A DNA stretch of 64,000 nt from contig NZ_WTZA01000001.1 in NCBI RefSeq assembly GCF_009827495.1, positions 1,624,001 through 1,688,000 of the forward strand. The letters run 5' to 3'. The first letter of the stretch is position 1. Every line of letters begins with the position of its first letter. The stretch comes from Tsuneonella aeria. Its GTDB lineage: Bacteria; Pseudomonadota; Alphaproteobacteria; Sphingomonadales; Sphingomonadaceae. Both the position numbers and the translations under genes were made by a program. The notes under the pieces are model-generated. The model was not told the origin of the DNA. It did not search any database and saw only the letters and a list, made by a program, of their open reading frames with translations. Positions 45,002 through 54,418 of the stretch are shown here, in pieces.

Positions 45002-45997
45002 ATGAACACTCCGCAAGGCACCGCTTCGCCCCGCGCCTCGAGCGTGCTCGACCGGGTACTCGTCCTCGAACTGGTCCGCGTGACCGAAGCCGCCGCCGTC
45101 GCGGCGAGCAGGATGATCGGCCGGGGCGACGAGAAGGCGGCCGATGCCGCCGCGGTGGAAGCCATGCGCCGCGCCTTCGACGAGCTGGAGATCGACGGCA
45201 CCGTGGTGATCGGCGAAGGCGAGCGGGACGAGGCGCCGATGCTCTACATCGGGGAAAAGGTCGGCGGCGCGCCCGGCCGCGGGCCCAGGATCGACATCGC
45301 GCTCGACCCGCTGGAGGGCACGACGATCACCGCCAAGGCCGGTCCCAATGCGCTGGCGGTGCTCGCCGCGGCGGAGCACGGCTGCCTGCTGAACGCGCCT
45401 GACACCTACATGGACAAGCTGGCGGTCGGCCCCGGCTACCCCGAAGGCGTGATCGATCTCGCCAGGACGCCGACGGAAAACGTCAAGGCGGTCGCCGCCG
45501 CGAAGGGCGTGGAGCCGGGCGATATCATCGTCTGCGTGCTCGACCGGCCGCGCCATGCAGACCTGATCGCGGAGCTTCGCGGCCTGGGGTGCGGCGTGGT
45601 GCTGATCGGCGACGGGGACGTTGCCGGCGTCATCGCCACGACCGATCCCGACACCACGATCGACATGTACATGGGTTCGGGCGGCGCGCCGGAGGGCGTG
45701 CTGGCGGCCGCGGCGCTGCGCTGCGTCGGCGGGCAGTTCAACGGCCGCCTGGTCTTCCGCAACGAGGACGAGAAAGCCCGCGCCCGCAAGTGGGGGATCG
45801 AGGATCTCGACCGCATCTACAAGCTGGAGGACCTCGCGAAGGGGGACTGCATCTTCGCCGCGACCGGCGTCACCAGCGGGTCGCTGCTCGACGGGGTGAA
45901 GCGGCTGCGCGGCGGCAAGATGACCACCGAGAGCGTGGTGATGCGGGCGTCGAGCGGCACGGTCCGCTGGATCAAGGGCGAACACCGGGTGGGCTAA
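45002..45997 (+). CDS. glpX: Fructose-1,6-bisphosphatase class II
   Basis: The 331-residue GlpX enzyme removes the 1-phosphate from fructose-1,6-bisphosphate in gluconeogenesis and needs Mn2+/Mg2+. Conserved segments include VTEAAAVAASRMIGRGDEKAADAAAVEAM, the metal-site VVIGEGERDEAPMLYIGE, and IALDPLEGTTITAKAGPNALAV with the DPLEGT catalytic motif shared with inositol phosphatases. Lithium-sensitive type. The first ATG has no clear ribosome site, but homology begins soon after it. The next gene on the strand is prs after a 194-base gap with small inverted repeats (ACGGCTC/GAGCCGT at 46002-46031) and no T run. Confidence 0.96.
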   Translation: MNTPQGTASPRASSVLDRVLVLELVRVTEAAAVAASRMIGRGDEKAADAAAVEAMRRAFDELEIDGTVVIGEGERDEAPMLYIGEKVGGAPGRGPRIDIALDPLEGTTITAKAGPNALAVLAAAEHGCLLNAPDTYMDKLAVGPGYPEGVIDLARTPTENVKAVAAAKGVEPGDIIVCVLDRPRHADLIAELRGLGCGVVLIGDGDVAGVIATTDPDTTIDMYMGSGGAPEGVLAAAALRCVGGQFNGRLVFRNEDEKARARKWGIEDLDRIYKLEDLAKGDCIFAATGVTSGSLLDGVKRLRGGKMTTESVVMRASSGTVRWIKGEHRVG

Positions 45998-46191
45998 AAG
46001 CACGGCTCCATGGGCCGCAGACCCGAGCCGTATAAAGCACTCGCCCTCGCCGCGGCGATCGCGCCAACGACAAGCCAGAGGCTCGTTGCGGCAGCCTAAT
46101 CCCCCACGCTTGCCCCGGTGCACTGTTGCAATCGCATGACCCTCGGCTAAGCCGCGCGCACCGATTCCCCCGCAAGGATGAGTGCCCCGCA

Positions 46192-47127
46192 ATGAAGATC
46201 ATGTCCGGCAACGCGAACCTGCCGCTCGCGCGGGCGATCGCGGCGTATCTTGAGATGCCGCTGACCGACGCCAGCGTCCGCCGCTTCGCCGACGAGGAGA
46301 TCTTCGTCGAGATCCACGAGAACGTGCGCGGCGAGGATGTCTTTGTCGTCCAGTCGACCGGCTTCCCGGCCAACGACAACCTGATGGAACTGCTGATCTG
46401 CATCGACGCGCTGCGGCGGGCCAGCGCCAAACGGATCACGGCGGTCGTGCCCTACTTCGGTTATGCGCGGCAGGATCGGAAACCCGGCCCGCGCACGCCG
46501 ATCTCTGCCAAGCTGGTCGCGAACCTTATCACCGAAGCCGGCGCCGACCGCGTGCTGGCGGTGGACCTTCACGCCGGGCAGATCCAGGGCTTCTTCGACA
46601 TTCCGACCGACAACCTGTTCGCGGCCCCCGTCATGGCTGCGGACATCCAGGCCCGGTACGGGGACAAGGACCTGATGGTCGTATCCCCCGATGTCGGCGG
46701 GGTGGTCCGCGCCCGCGCTCTCGCCAAGCGGCTCGACAACGCGCCGCTGGCCATCGTCGACAAGCGCCGCGACCGCCCCGGCGAGAGCGAGGTGATGAAC
46801 ATCATCGGCGAGGTGAAGGGCCGGCACTGCATCATGATCGACGATATCGTCGATTCGGGCGGCACGCTGTGCAACGCCGCGCAGGCCCTGCTGGATAACG
46901 GGGCGAGCTCGGTCACAGCCTATATCACGCACGGTGTGCTGTCAGGCGGCGCCGTCGCGCGGGTCGACGCCTCGGCGCTGGAGGAGCTCGTCGTCACCGA
47001 TTCGATCCGCGCGACCGACGCCGCGGCCGACAGCAAGCGGATCCGCTACCTCACCATCGCCCCCCTGATCGGCGAAGCGGTGCGCCGGATCGCCGACGAG
47101 AGTTCGGTTTCGAGCCTGTTCGATTGA
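46192..47127 (+). CDS. prs: Ribose-phosphate pyrophosphokinase (PRPP synthetase)
   Basis: The 311-residue enzyme makes phosphoribosyl pyrophosphate for nucleotide, histidine and tryptophan synthesis. It has the ATP-binding and flexible-loop block [17 protein letters not shown], the metal and ribose-phosphate site [22 protein letters not shown], and the PRPP loop [20 protein letters not shown] 46192 begins the conserved [13 protein letters not shown]; an upstream in-frame ATG adds an unrelated leader. Histidine pathway gene hisN follows 42 bases later. Confidence 0.97.
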   Translation: MKIMSGNANLPLARAIAAYLEMPLTDASVRRFADEEIFVEIHENVRGEDVFVVQSTGFPANDNLMELLICIDALRRASAKRITAVVPYFGYARQDRKPGPRTPISAKLVANLITEAGADRVLAVDLHAGQIQGFFDIPTDNLFAAPVMAADIQARYGDKDLMVVSPDVGGVVRARALAKRLDNAPLAIVDKRRDRPGESEVMNIIGEVKGRHCIMIDDIVDSGGTLCNAAQALLDNGASSVTAYITHGVLSGGAVARVDASALEELVVTDSIRATDAAADSKRIRYLTIAPLIGEAVRRIADESSVSSLFD

Positions 47128-47169
47128 CTCCGTGACAATGACCGACATCACGCTGCGGGCGCGGCAGAT

Positions 47170-47952
47170 ATGAGCCTGTCCGACGACGTTGCCCTGGCCA
47201 ACCGCCTGGCGGATGCGGCGGGGGCCGCGATCCGGCCATATTACCGCGGCGACATCGGGCTGGAGACGAAGGGTGACGAATCGCCCGTCACCCTGGCCGA
47301 CCGCGCGGCGGAGGAGGCGATGCGCCGCATCCTCGTCGCCGAAGTATCGCGCGACGGCATCCAGGGCGAGGAGTTCGGTATCGAGCGAGAAGGCGCCACC
47401 CGCCGCTGGGTGCTCGATCCCATCGACGGCACGGTGAGCTTCGCGGCCGGCCGCCCGATCTTCGGCGCTCTCATCGCCCTGTTGCAGGACGGGTTCCCGG
47501 TGCTGGGCGTGATCGACCAGCCCGTGACCGGCGAACGCTGGGTGGGCGCGATGGGCCGGGGGACGACTTTCAACGGGGCTGAGGTCCGCACCCGGCCCTG
47601 CCCGCGGTTGCCCGATGCGGTGCTGGCGACCACCAGCCCCAGCCTGTTCGACGATCATTCGGCGGAACATTTCATGGCGCTGGCGGGCAAGACGGCGCAC
47701 CGCCGCATGGTGTGGGGCGGCGATTGCTACAATTACGGCCTTCTCGCCAGCGGCCAGATCGATCTCGTCTGCGAAACCGGGCTGAAGCTGCACGATTTCG
47801 CGGCGCTGGTGCCGGTGGTCGAAGGTGCCGGCGGGACGATGGCGGACTGGAACGGCGAACCGCTGCACGCGGGCAGCGACGGCCATGTCATCGCGCTGGG
47901 CGATCCCGCCCGGCTGGAAGACGTGGTCGAGGCGCTCGCCTGCGGTCACTGA
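47170..47952 (+). CDS. hisN: Histidinol-phosphatase of the inositol monophosphatase family
   Basis: A 260-residue Mg2+-dependent phosphatase. Metal-binding residues are seen in SPVTLADRAAEE, GEEFG and the signature LDPIDGTVSFAAGRPIFG, with the late WGGDCYNYGLLASGQIDLVCE. These residues match the HisN-type histidinol-phosphatases of alphaproteobacteria more than general SuhB proteins. It would carry out the eighth step of histidine synthesis. It follows prs closely on the same strand, a reasonable functional pair since PRPP starts that pathway. Assignment to histidinol phosphate rather than inositol phosphate is from family resemblance. Confidence 0.88.
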   Translation: MSLSDDVALANRLADAAGAAIRPYYRGDIGLETKGDESPVTLADRAAEEAMRRILVAEVSRDGIQGEEFGIEREGATRRWVLDPIDGTVSFAAGRPIFGALIALLQDGFPVLGVIDQPVTGERWVGAMGRGTTFNGAEVRTRPCPRLPDAVLATTSPSLFDDHSAEHFMALAGKTAHRRMVWGGDCYNYGLLASGQIDLVCETGLKLHDFAALVPVVEGAGGTMADWNGEPLHAGSDGHVIALGDPARLEDVVEALACGH

Positions 47953-48104
47953 CCCGGCCGCGCGCCGCCGCCGGCAAGGGCGCGCTTGCCTTTTGCCGCG
48001 CTTCGCCTTAGGGGCGCCCGCTTCACCGACACGTGATTCATGAGCCTGCCTGGCCAAAAGGGCTGCCAGGGCCGGTTCGAGCGTGTCCCCGAAAGGAGAC
48101 GAAA

Positions 48105-48308
48105 ATGCCCAAGATGAAGACCAAGAGCGGCGTGAAGAAGCGCTTCAAGCTCACCGCCACCGGCAAGGTCAAGCACGGGGTCGCCGGCAAGCGGCACCGC
48201 CTGATCAGCCACAACGCGAAGTACATCCGCCAGAACCGCGGGACCTCCGTGATCGCCGACGCCGATGCGCGGACGATCAAGAAGTGGGCCCCCTACGGGC
48301 TCGCCTGA
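48105..48308 (+). CDS. rpmI: 50S ribosomal protein L35
   Basis: The 67-residue protein is highly basic with the L35 signature [20 protein letters not shown] and a [15 protein letters not shown] middle. GAAAGGAG stands eight bases before the ATG. In the leader, CCTGGC (48049-48054) pairs with GCCAGG (48065-48070), a small hairpin that might belong to L20-type autogenous control, though this is a guess. Forms the usual rpmI-rplT pair. Confidence 0.97.
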   Translation: MPKMKTKSGVKKRFKLTATGKVKHGVAGKRHRLISHNAKYIRQNRGTSVIADADARTIKKWAPYGLA

Positions 48309-48336
48309 GCGCGGCTAGAGACAGGAGTATTTCGGA

Positions 48337-48693
48337 ATGGCACGTATCAAACGGGGTGTTACCACCCGCGCCAAGCACAAGCGCATCCTCGAACAGGCCA
48401 AGGGCTATCGCGGTCGGCGCAAGAACACGATCCGCATCGCCCGCCAGGCCGTCGAAAAGGCCGGCCAGTACGCGTACCGCGACCGCAAGGCGAAGAAGCG
48501 CAGCTTCCGCGCGCTGTGGATCCAGCGCATCAACGCCGCGGTCCGCGCCGAAGGCCTGACCTACTCGCAGTTCATGCACGGCGTTAAGCTGTCGGGCATC
48601 GAACTCGACCGCAAGGTCATGGCCGATCTGGCGATGAACGAAGGCGGTGCCTTCACCGCGATCGTCGCCCAGGCCAAGGCTTCGCTGAACTAA
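48337..48693 (+). CDS. rplT: 50S ribosomal protein L20
   Basis: The 118-residue L20 binds 23S rRNA early in 50S assembly and represses its own operon in several bacteria. The sequence begins [20 protein letters not shown] and has the conserved [16 protein letters not shown] and [26 protein letters not shown] is a good ribosome site. infC, which often heads this operon, is not adjacent. It is followed by a stem-loop terminator; pheS comes later, after the two AraC genes, instead of directly. Confidence 0.98.
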   Translation: MARIKRGVTTRAKHKRILEQAKGYRGRRKNTIRIARQAVEKAGQYAYRDRKAKKRSFRALWIQRINAAVRAEGLTYSQFMHGVKLSGIELDRKVMADLAMNEGGAFTAIVAQAKASLN

Positions 48694-48719
48694 TCGTTCG
48701 GCAAAGACGCGTCGCACAG

Positions 48720-48748
48720 GGGCGCCGCGGGCCTGGCCTGCGGCGCCC
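48720..48748 (+). terminator. Probable terminator after rplT
   Basis: GGGCGCCGC (48720-48728) and GCGGCGCCC (48740-48748) make a 9-bp GC stem, extendable by three pairs including a G-T. The T tail is short (TT), so termination may be partial. It abuts the -35 of the next promoter. Confidence 0.65.
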
Positions 48749-48777
48749 TTGACGTGTCTGGGGCGGCCCGTCATTAC
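48749..48777 (+). promoter_or_regulatory. Predicted promoter of the first AraC-like gene
   Basis: TTGACG (48749-48754) and CATTAC (48772-48777) lie 17 bases apart, giving a start near 48784. The only canonical start codon of the gene, GTG 48754, overlaps this -35 box. A CATACAAGGA sequence at 48789-48798 follows, also present after the paralog's promoter. Confidence 0.5.
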
Positions 48778-49734
48778 ACTGGCCAAAACATACAAGGATG
48801 CAGGGTTCTTCGGGTCGCACTCGCCGAAAGGACCGCCCCTATCAAACCCGACGCGGACACGCCCCGCATCTCCGTCCGCTTTTTCCGTCTTTCGGAACCC
48901 CTGCGGCCGTATTTCACCGCGCTCTACCTGACCGAGATCGACGCCGGCGACGGCATCGTCGATGATTACCTGCATCCCGAATGGGCCGCCCTGCGCTTTG
49001 CCGAAGGGCCCGCGCCGATCGCCTGCGTGGGACCGGGCGAGATGACGCCGCAATGGCCGTTCGTCGCAGGAGGACCGACGAGCAAGTCGATCCGTTTCGG
49101 GGTCCGCACCTCGCGCATCTGGGGCCTGGGGCTGCAACCGGCGGGGTGGGCGAAGTTTGCCCAGGGCGATGCCCACCTGCTCGCCAACCAGACCGTGGAC
49201 GGGAGCACGCACCCCACCTTCGCCCTGTTCGCCGATATCCTCCCCGCGATCGTCCGGTGTGACGGCACGGTGGAGGACAAGGCGGCGATCATCGATGCGC
49301 AGCTGATGCGGCACAGCCACCGGCCCGTCCCGCGCGAGGCGGAGATTTTCGCCTGCCAGGAACTGCTGCGCGATCCGGCCATCGGCGAGGTTTCGGTGCT
49401 GCAGGATCGACTCGGCGCATCGATCAAGTCGCTCGAACGGTTGTGCTGCCGGTATTTCGGCTTCACGCCCAAGGTCCTGCTCAGGCGCCAGCGTTTCCTG
49501 CGCAGCCTGGCCCAGCACATGCTCGATCCTTCATTGAGCTGGATCGACGCGCTCGACGAACAATATCACGACCAGGCCCAGTTCGTGCGTGAATTCAAGG
49601 CTTTCATGGGCATCACGCCCACTGCCTACGGCAAGCTGCCGCACCCCATCCTGCGCCCGATCATGCAACAGCGCATGGCCGATCAGGGCGCGGCCGCGCC
49701 GATCGACATGCCCACCGTCGCGCGGTACCGGTAA
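48754..49734 (+). CDS. AraC family transcriptional regulator, paralog 1 (start codon uncertain)
   Basis: The product has a novel-looking N-terminal domain (ISVRFFRLSEPLRPYFTALYLTEI..., with WGLGLQPAGWAKF) and a C-terminal AraC-type double helix-turn-helix (LQDRLGASIKSLERLCCRYFG and DQAQFVREFKAFMGITPTAYG). It is a paralog of the next gene in the same direction. Coordinates use GTG 48754, the only canonical start, but this falls on a likely -35 box. Codon ATC 48841 has GAAAGGA eight bases upstream and lines up with the paralog start within a few residues, so translation may begin there (about 297 residues). The ligand and regulon are unknown. Confidence 0.8.
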   Translation: MSGAARHYTGQNIQGCRVLRVALAERTAPIKPDADTPRISVRFFRLSEPLRPYFTALYLTEIDAGDGIVDDYLHPEWAALRFAEGPAPIACVGPGEMTPQWPFVAGGPTSKSIRFGVRTSRIWGLGLQPAGWAKFAQGDAHLLANQTVDGSTHPTFALFADILPAIVRCDGTVEDKAAIIDAQLMRHSHRPVPREAEIFACQELLRDPAIGEVSVLQDRLGASIKSLERLCCRYFGFTPKVLLRRQRFLRSLAQHMLDPSLSWIDALDEQYHDQAQFVREFKAFMGITPTAYGKLPHPILRPIMQQRMADQGAAAPIDMPTVARYR

Positions 49735-49750
49735 ACATTACGCATAACAC

Positions 49751-49779
49751 TTGCCACGGGCTGCGGACAGGAATAGTGT
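49751..49779 (+). promoter_or_regulatory. Predicted promoter of the second AraC-like gene
   Basis: TTGCCA (49751-49756), 17 bases, TAGTGT (49774-49779), giving a start near 49786 where CATACAAGGA (49786-49795) begins. The same ten bases occur at the corresponding spot before the first paralog. Confidence 0.4.
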
Positions 49780-49885
49780 CGCGTCCATACAAGGAATGGG
49801 GCACGTCGAAGGCCCTTCGGGTTTCGCATTGCAGGATCAGTTGCTGCACCCGCGCGGTCCAGCATGCCGAGGTGCCGGGCCGCCG

Positions 49886-50776
49886 ATGACGCAAGACTGC
49901 AAGATCGACGTGCGGTTCTACCCCCCGCCCCCCGAACTCCACGACTGCTTCACCAGCATATACCGGCTCGAACTCACCGTCGCTCCGGGCGCGCGCCTGT
50001 GCGACTGGTTGCAGCCGGAATGGGGCAATCTGCGCATATTCTCGGGCGATGTGCCGGCGGCCCAGATGGACGGCGGGCCGCTGCTCGACGACGCCCGCAT
50101 CAGCATTACCGGCCCAAGCGCCGTGTCCGCCCGGTTCGAACTCGGCACCACGCGGATGTGGGGCATCGGGTTCCTCCCGCTCGGCTGGGCGCGCCTGATC
50201 GGCCGGCCCGCCGCAGCCCATGCCAACATGCTGGCCGATGCGGAGCGACACCCGGCGTTCGCGCGGTTCGCGCCGCTGCTCGGCATTTTCGCCGATCCGC
50301 CCGACGATGCGGCGGAATACGCCCGCATCGTGGCGGCCCTGCAGCCGTTCGACCGGCCGGTGGCCGACGCGGCACGGATCCGGGCGGTTCACGCCGCGAT
50401 GGTCGAGCTGGGCCTCGCCACCGTCGCCGAATTCGCCGCCCGCGCCGGCATGACGGTCAGGACGCTGGAGCGCATCTGCCGGCGCCATTTCGGATTTCCG
50501 CCCAAGCTCCTGCTGCGGCGCCAGCGCTTCATGCGCAGCCTCGCGGCCTGGATGCTGGGGGGCATGGGCCGGTGGACCCCGGCGATCGACGAGCTCTATA
50601 CCGACCAGGCGCATTTCAACCGCGATTTCCACGCCTTCATGGGTATGAGCCCGAGCACGTATGCCGCGCTGCCGCATCCGATCCTGTCGGCTTTCATGGA
50701 GCAGCGGGCCCGGACCTGGGGCTCGGCCGCGCAGACGCTCGACCGCCCCGGCACCGTCCACGACGCCGCCGCCTGA
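49886..50776 (+). CDS. AraC family transcriptional regulator, paralog 2
   Basis: A 296-residue regulator similar along its length to the upstream paralog: the N-terminal KIDVRFYPPPPELHDCFTSIYRLEL parallels the other's RISVRFFRLSEPLRPYFTALYLTEI, both share the W-G-x-G-x-x-P-x-GWA motif, and both end in an AraC double helix-turn-helix (RAGMTVRTLERICRRHFGFPPK and DQAHFNRDFHAFMGMSPSTYA). The ATG at 49886 has GAGGTG upstream; a longer in-frame ATG at 49796 would add 30 residues. Between them and pheS there is no shared operon: each has its own promoter-like sequence. Function unknown; the N-domain suggests a sensing role. Confidence 0.85.
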   Translation: MTQDCKIDVRFYPPPPELHDCFTSIYRLELTVAPGARLCDWLQPEWGNLRIFSGDVPAAQMDGGPLLDDARISITGPSAVSARFELGTTRMWGIGFLPLGWARLIGRPAAAHANMLADAERHPAFARFAPLLGIFADPPDDAAEYARIVAALQPFDRPVADAARIRAVHAAMVELGLATVAEFAARAGMTVRTLERICRRHFGFPPKLLLRRQRFMRSLAAWMLGGMGRWTPAIDELYTDQAHFNRDFHAFMGMSPSTYAALPHPILSAFMEQRARTWGSAAQTLDRPGTVHDAAA

Positions 50777-50825
50777 AGCGCCGGGCATTGCGGTCACGGC
50801 CCCGCGCCACTAGGGCGGCGGCGCT

Positions 50826-52007
50826 ATGGATACGACGGAACAGGACCGGAAGCTCGAGGCCGCGCTTGCCGCCATCGCGGGCGCGCAGGATGGCGACGCG
50901 CTGGAGGCGGAGCGGATCGCCGCGCTTGGCAAGCAGGGCTGGGTCAGCGCCCTGCTGAAGACGCTGGGCGGGATGAGCCCGGACCAGCGCCAGGCCGAAG
51001 GGCCGCGCATCCAGGCGCTGCGGGCATCGGTCGCCGGGGCGATCGAATCCCGCAAGGGCGAGCTGGAAAAAGCAGCGCTGGAACAACAGCTTGCCAGCGA
51101 AGTGCAGGATCTTACGCTGCCCGCCCCGGCGGCGCCGCGCGGGTCCGTCCACCCGGTCAGCCAGGTGATGGACGAGCTTGCCGAAATCTTCGCCGACATG
51201 GGTTTCGCCGTCGCCACCGGCCCCGAGATCGAGGACGACTGGCACAATTTCACCGCGCTGAACATGCCCGAAAGCCACCCGGCGCGGGCCATGCACGACA
51301 CGTTCTACTTCCCCCGCGAAGGTGCCGAAGAGAATTCTCATCCGGCGTCGAACATCGGTGATACTCCCCCTAACGGGGACGCGGTGGGCGCAAACACCCG
51401 CATGCTGCTGCGCACGCACACCAGCCCGGTGCAGATCCGGTCGATGGTCGCGCACGGCGCCCCCTTGCGCATCATCGCGCCGGGCCGGGTCTATCGCAGC
51501 GACAGCGATGCGACTCACACGCCGATGTTCCACCAGGTGGAAGGGCTGGTGATCGATCGGGGCATTCACCTCGGCCACCTGAAGTGGACGCTGGAGACGT
51601 TCCTCAAGGCGTTCTTCGAACGGGACGATATCGTGCTGCGCCTGCGACCGAGCTATTTCCCGTTCACCGAACCTTCGGTCGAGGTCGATGTCGGCTGGCA
51701 GGACGTGAACGCCAATGGTGCGAGGCGCCGGGTGCTGGGCGGTGACGGCGATGCGCCGGGGCACGGCTGGATGGAGCTGCTGGGCAGCGGCATGGTCAAC
51801 GCCCGCGTGCTGGAATTCGCCGGGCTCGATCCCGAACAGTGGCAGGGCTTCGCCTTCGGTGTCGGCGTCGACCGGCTGGCGATGCTGAAATACGGGATGG
51901 ACGATTTGCGCGCTTTCTTCGACGGCGACGGGCGCTGGCTTGCGCATTACGGTTTCGGCGCGTTCGACCAGCCGACCCTGTCGGCCGGCGTGGGAGCGCG
52001 GGCATGA
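50826..52007 (+). CDS. pheS: Phenylalanyl-tRNA synthetase alpha subunit
   Basis: The 393-residue alpha subunit holds the class II catalytic core. An N-terminal coiled arm (1-95) precedes the core with [23 protein letters not shown], motif 2 around [24 protein letters not shown] and motif 3 [14 protein letters not shown]. Compared with usual PheS, about 22 extra residues are inserted at roughly 164-191, right after DTFYFP and before [12 protein letters not shown]. The pheT start overlaps its stop (ATGA), so the subunits are coupled. The ATG at 50826 follows the second AraC gene by 49 bases. Confidence 0.95.
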   Translation: MDTTEQDRKLEAALAAIAGAQDGDALEAERIAALGKQGWVSALLKTLGGMSPDQRQAEGPRIQALRASVAGAIESRKGELEKAALEQQLASEVQDLTLPAPAAPRGSVHPVSQVMDELAEIFADMGFAVATGPEIEDDWHNFTALNMPESHPARAMHDTFYFPREGAEENSHPASNIGDTPPNGDAVGANTRMLLRTHTSPVQIRSMVAHGAPLRIIAPGRVYRSDSDATHTPMFHQVEGLVIDRGIHLGHLKWTLETFLKAFFERDDIVLRLRPSYFPFTEPSVEVDVGWQDVNANGARRRVLGGDGDAPGHGWMELLGSGMVNARVLEFAGLDPEQWQGFAFGVGVDRLAMLKYGMDDLRAFFDGDGRWLAHYGFGAFDQPTLSAGVGARA

Positions 52008-54418
52008 AGTTCTCGCTGGAATGGCTGAAGGCGTTCCTCGACACCGAGGCCAGCGCCGCCGAGATCGCCGCGAAGCTCAACGCCATCGGCCTGGAGGTCG
52101 AAGGGCTGGAAGACCCGTCGGAAAAGCTCGCCGGGTTCCGCGTGGCCGAAGTGCTGACCGCCGCGCCGCACCCGCAGGCAGACAAGCTGCAGGTGCTGAC
52201 CGTCAGCACGGGCGATGGCGAACCCCTGCAGGTCGTGTGCGGCGCGCCCAACGCGCGCGCCGGGATGAAGGGCGTGCTCGGCCTGCCCGGCGCGGTCGTT
52301 CCGGCGAACGGGATGGAGCTTCGCAAGAGCGCCATCCGCGGGGTCGAGAGCAACGGCATGATGTGCTCGGTGCGCGAGCTGGAGCTGGGCGACGAGCACG
52401 ACGGCATCATCGAGCTGCCGGCCGACGCACCGGTGGGCACCGATTTCGCAAGCTACCACGGCGCAAGCCCGGTGTTCGACGTGGCGATCACGCCCAACCG
52501 GCCCGACTGCATGGGCGTGGAAGGCATCGCGCGCGATCTCGCCGCCGCCGGCATGGGCACGTTCAAGCCGTGGCGTGCCGATCCCGCGCCCGGCACGTTC
52601 CCTTGCCCGGTCGAAATCCGCACCGACGACGCCGAAGGCTGCCCCGCGTTCCATGGCCGGGTGATCCGCGGCGTCAGCAACGGCGCTTCGCCGGCGTGGA
52701 TGCAGGCGCGGCTGATCGCGGCCGGCCAGCGCCCGATCAGCGCGCTGGTGGACGTGACCAATTACCTCAGCCTGGCGTTCGGGCGCCCGGCCCACGTCTA
52801 TGACCTTGCCCGGCTGCAAGGCCCCGTCGTGGCCCGCCGCGCGCGGGACGGGGAGCAGGTCGAGGCCCTGAACGAGAAGACCTACACGCTCGATTCCAGC
52901 ATGACCGTGATCGCGGACGATGTGGCCGTCCACGATATCGGCGGCATCATGGGCGGCGAACATTCGGGCGTGACGCCGGAAACCACCGACGTGCTGCTGG
53001 AGATCGCCTATTTCGATCCCGCGCGCATTGGCGCGACGGGGCGCAAGCTCGGCATCGCCAGCGATGCGCGCACCCGGTTCGAACGCGGGGTGGACCCGGC
53101 CTTCCTCGACGCCGGGCTCGACATGCTGACCGATCTGGTGCTGCGCACCTGCGGGGGCGAGGCGAGCGCGGTGGCCAGGGCCGGATCGCCGCCGAGCCAG
53201 CCCACCGTGGTCACGTTCGATCCGGACCTGACCGAGCGGCTGGGCGGAGTCGCCGTGCCGCGCGACGAGCAGCGCGCGATCCTGGAGCGGCTCGATTTCG
53301 CGGTATCCCCCGTTGACGAGCGCCTCTGGCACGTCACCGCGCCGCTGCGGCGGCACGATATCGAAGGCCCGGCCGACATCGTGGAGGAGGTCGTCCGCAT
53401 CCACGGGCTGGACCACGTGCCCTCCACCCCTCTGCCGCGCGCGGACGGGGTCGCGCGGCCGACCGCCACGCCGGAACAGGCGATGACGCGCAAGGTGCGC
53501 CGCGCCGCCGCCGCACGCGGGCTGGGCGAGGCCATCACCTGGTCGTTCCTGCCGGTTCCCGATGCGGACCACTTCGCCGATGGCAACGCGGGCCTGTGGA
53601 TCCTGGAAAACCCGATCAGCGAGGACATGAAGGCGATGCGCCCGTCGCTGATGCCGGGCCTTCTCGCCGCGGCCCGCCGCAACCTTGACCGGGGGACAGG
53701 CAGCGTGCGCCTGTTCGAGATCGGTCGCCGCTACCTGCGCGGCGCAAGCGGCGTCAGCGACGAACGCACGACGCTGGGCGTGCTGCTGGCCGGCGACAAA
53801 GCGCCGCGCGGCTGGGCGACGGGCAAGGCCCAGCCGTTCGACGCCTACGATGCCAAGGCCGAAACGCTCGCGCTGCTGGAAGCGGCCGGCGCGCCGGTCG
53901 ATAACCTGCAAGTGTTCGGCCCGGACGCCGCGGGGCCGGGGCCGCAGTTCCACCCCGGCCAGTCGGCCACGCTGCGACTGGGCCCGAAGACCGTGCTCGC
54001 CCGGTTCGGCGCGCTCCACCCGCAGACGCTCAAGGCCTTCGATATCGACGGGCCGGTCATGGCGGCCGAACTGTTCCTCGACGCCATTCCGGCGCGCAAG
54101 AACGCCGCCTTCGCGCGGCCCGCTTACGCCCCGCCGGCGCTCCAGGCCGTGCGGCGGGACTTTGCCTTCCTGGTCGATGCAGGCCTGCCCGCCGGCGACC
54201 TGGTGCGCGCGGTCAGGGGCGCCGACAAGGCGAGCATCGTCGCCGCGCACGTGTTCGACGATTTCCGCGGACAGGGCGTGCCGGAGGGCCGGAAATCGCT
54301 GGCCGTGGAGGTGACTCTCCAGCCGGGCGACAAGTCCTTCACCGATGCCGAGATCAAGAGCATCGCGGACCGCATCGTCGCCGCGGCAGGCAAGATCGGC
54401 GCGGAGTTGAGGGGATGA
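52004..54418 (+). CDS. pheT: Phenylalanyl-tRNA synthetase beta subunit
   Basis: The 804-residue beta subunit has an N-terminal tRNA-binding OB domain (about 40-150, [23 protein letters not shown]), the B3/B4 editing domain that clears Tyr-tRNA(Phe) (about 215-400), a B5 domain with [17 protein letters not shown], and a C-terminal ferredoxin-fold anticodon-binding domain (about 710-804, [15 protein letters not shown] and the end [16 protein letters not shown]). Overlaps pheS and the following SDR gene by four bases each, so all three are one operon. Confidence 0.97.
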   Translation: MKFSLEWLKAFLDTEASAAEIAAKLNAIGLEVEGLEDPSEKLAGFRVAEVLTAAPHPQADKLQVLTVSTGDGEPLQVVCGAPNARAGMKGVLGLPGAVVPANGMELRKSAIRGVESNGMMCSVRELELGDEHDGIIELPADAPVGTDFASYHGASPVFDVAITPNRPDCMGVEGIARDLAAAGMGTFKPWRADPAPGTFPCPVEIRTDDAEGCPAFHGRVIRGVSNGASPAWMQARLIAAGQRPISALVDVTNYLSLAFGRPAHVYDLARLQGPVVARRARDGEQVEALNEKTYTLDSSMTVIADDVAVHDIGGIMGGEHSGVTPETTDVLLEIAYFDPARIGATGRKLGIASDARTRFERGVDPAFLDAGLDMLTDLVLRTCGGEASAVARAGSPPSQPTVVTFDPDLTERLGGVAVPRDEQRAILERLDFAVSPVDERLWHVTAPLRRHDIEGPADIVEEVVRIHGLDHVPSTPLPRADGVARPTATPEQAMTRKVRRAAAARGLGEAITWSFLPVPDADHFADGNAGLWILENPISEDMKAMRPSLMPGLLAAARRNLDRGTGSVRLFEIGRRYLRGASGVSDERTTLGVLLAGDKAPRGWATGKAQPFDAYDAKAETLALLEAAGAPVDNLQVFGPDAAGPGPQFHPGQSATLRLGPKTVLARFGALHPQTLKAFDIDGPVMAAELFLDAIPARKNAAFARPAYAPPALQAVRRDFAFLVDAGLPAGDLVRAVRGADKASIVAAHVFDDFRGQGVPEGRKSLAVEVTLQPGDKSFTDAEIKSIADRIVAAAGKIGAELRG

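Noticed and set aside
45998-46191. tRNA or structured RNA between glpX and prs
   Set aside because: Small inverted repeats exist (ACGGCTC/GAGCCGT; AGGCT/AGCCT) but no cloverleaf, no TTCRA arm and no terminator T run.
48798-48800. ATG inside CATACAAGGATG as start of the first AraC gene
   Set aside because: It is out of frame with the conserved regulator frame and would give an unrelated shadow peptide.
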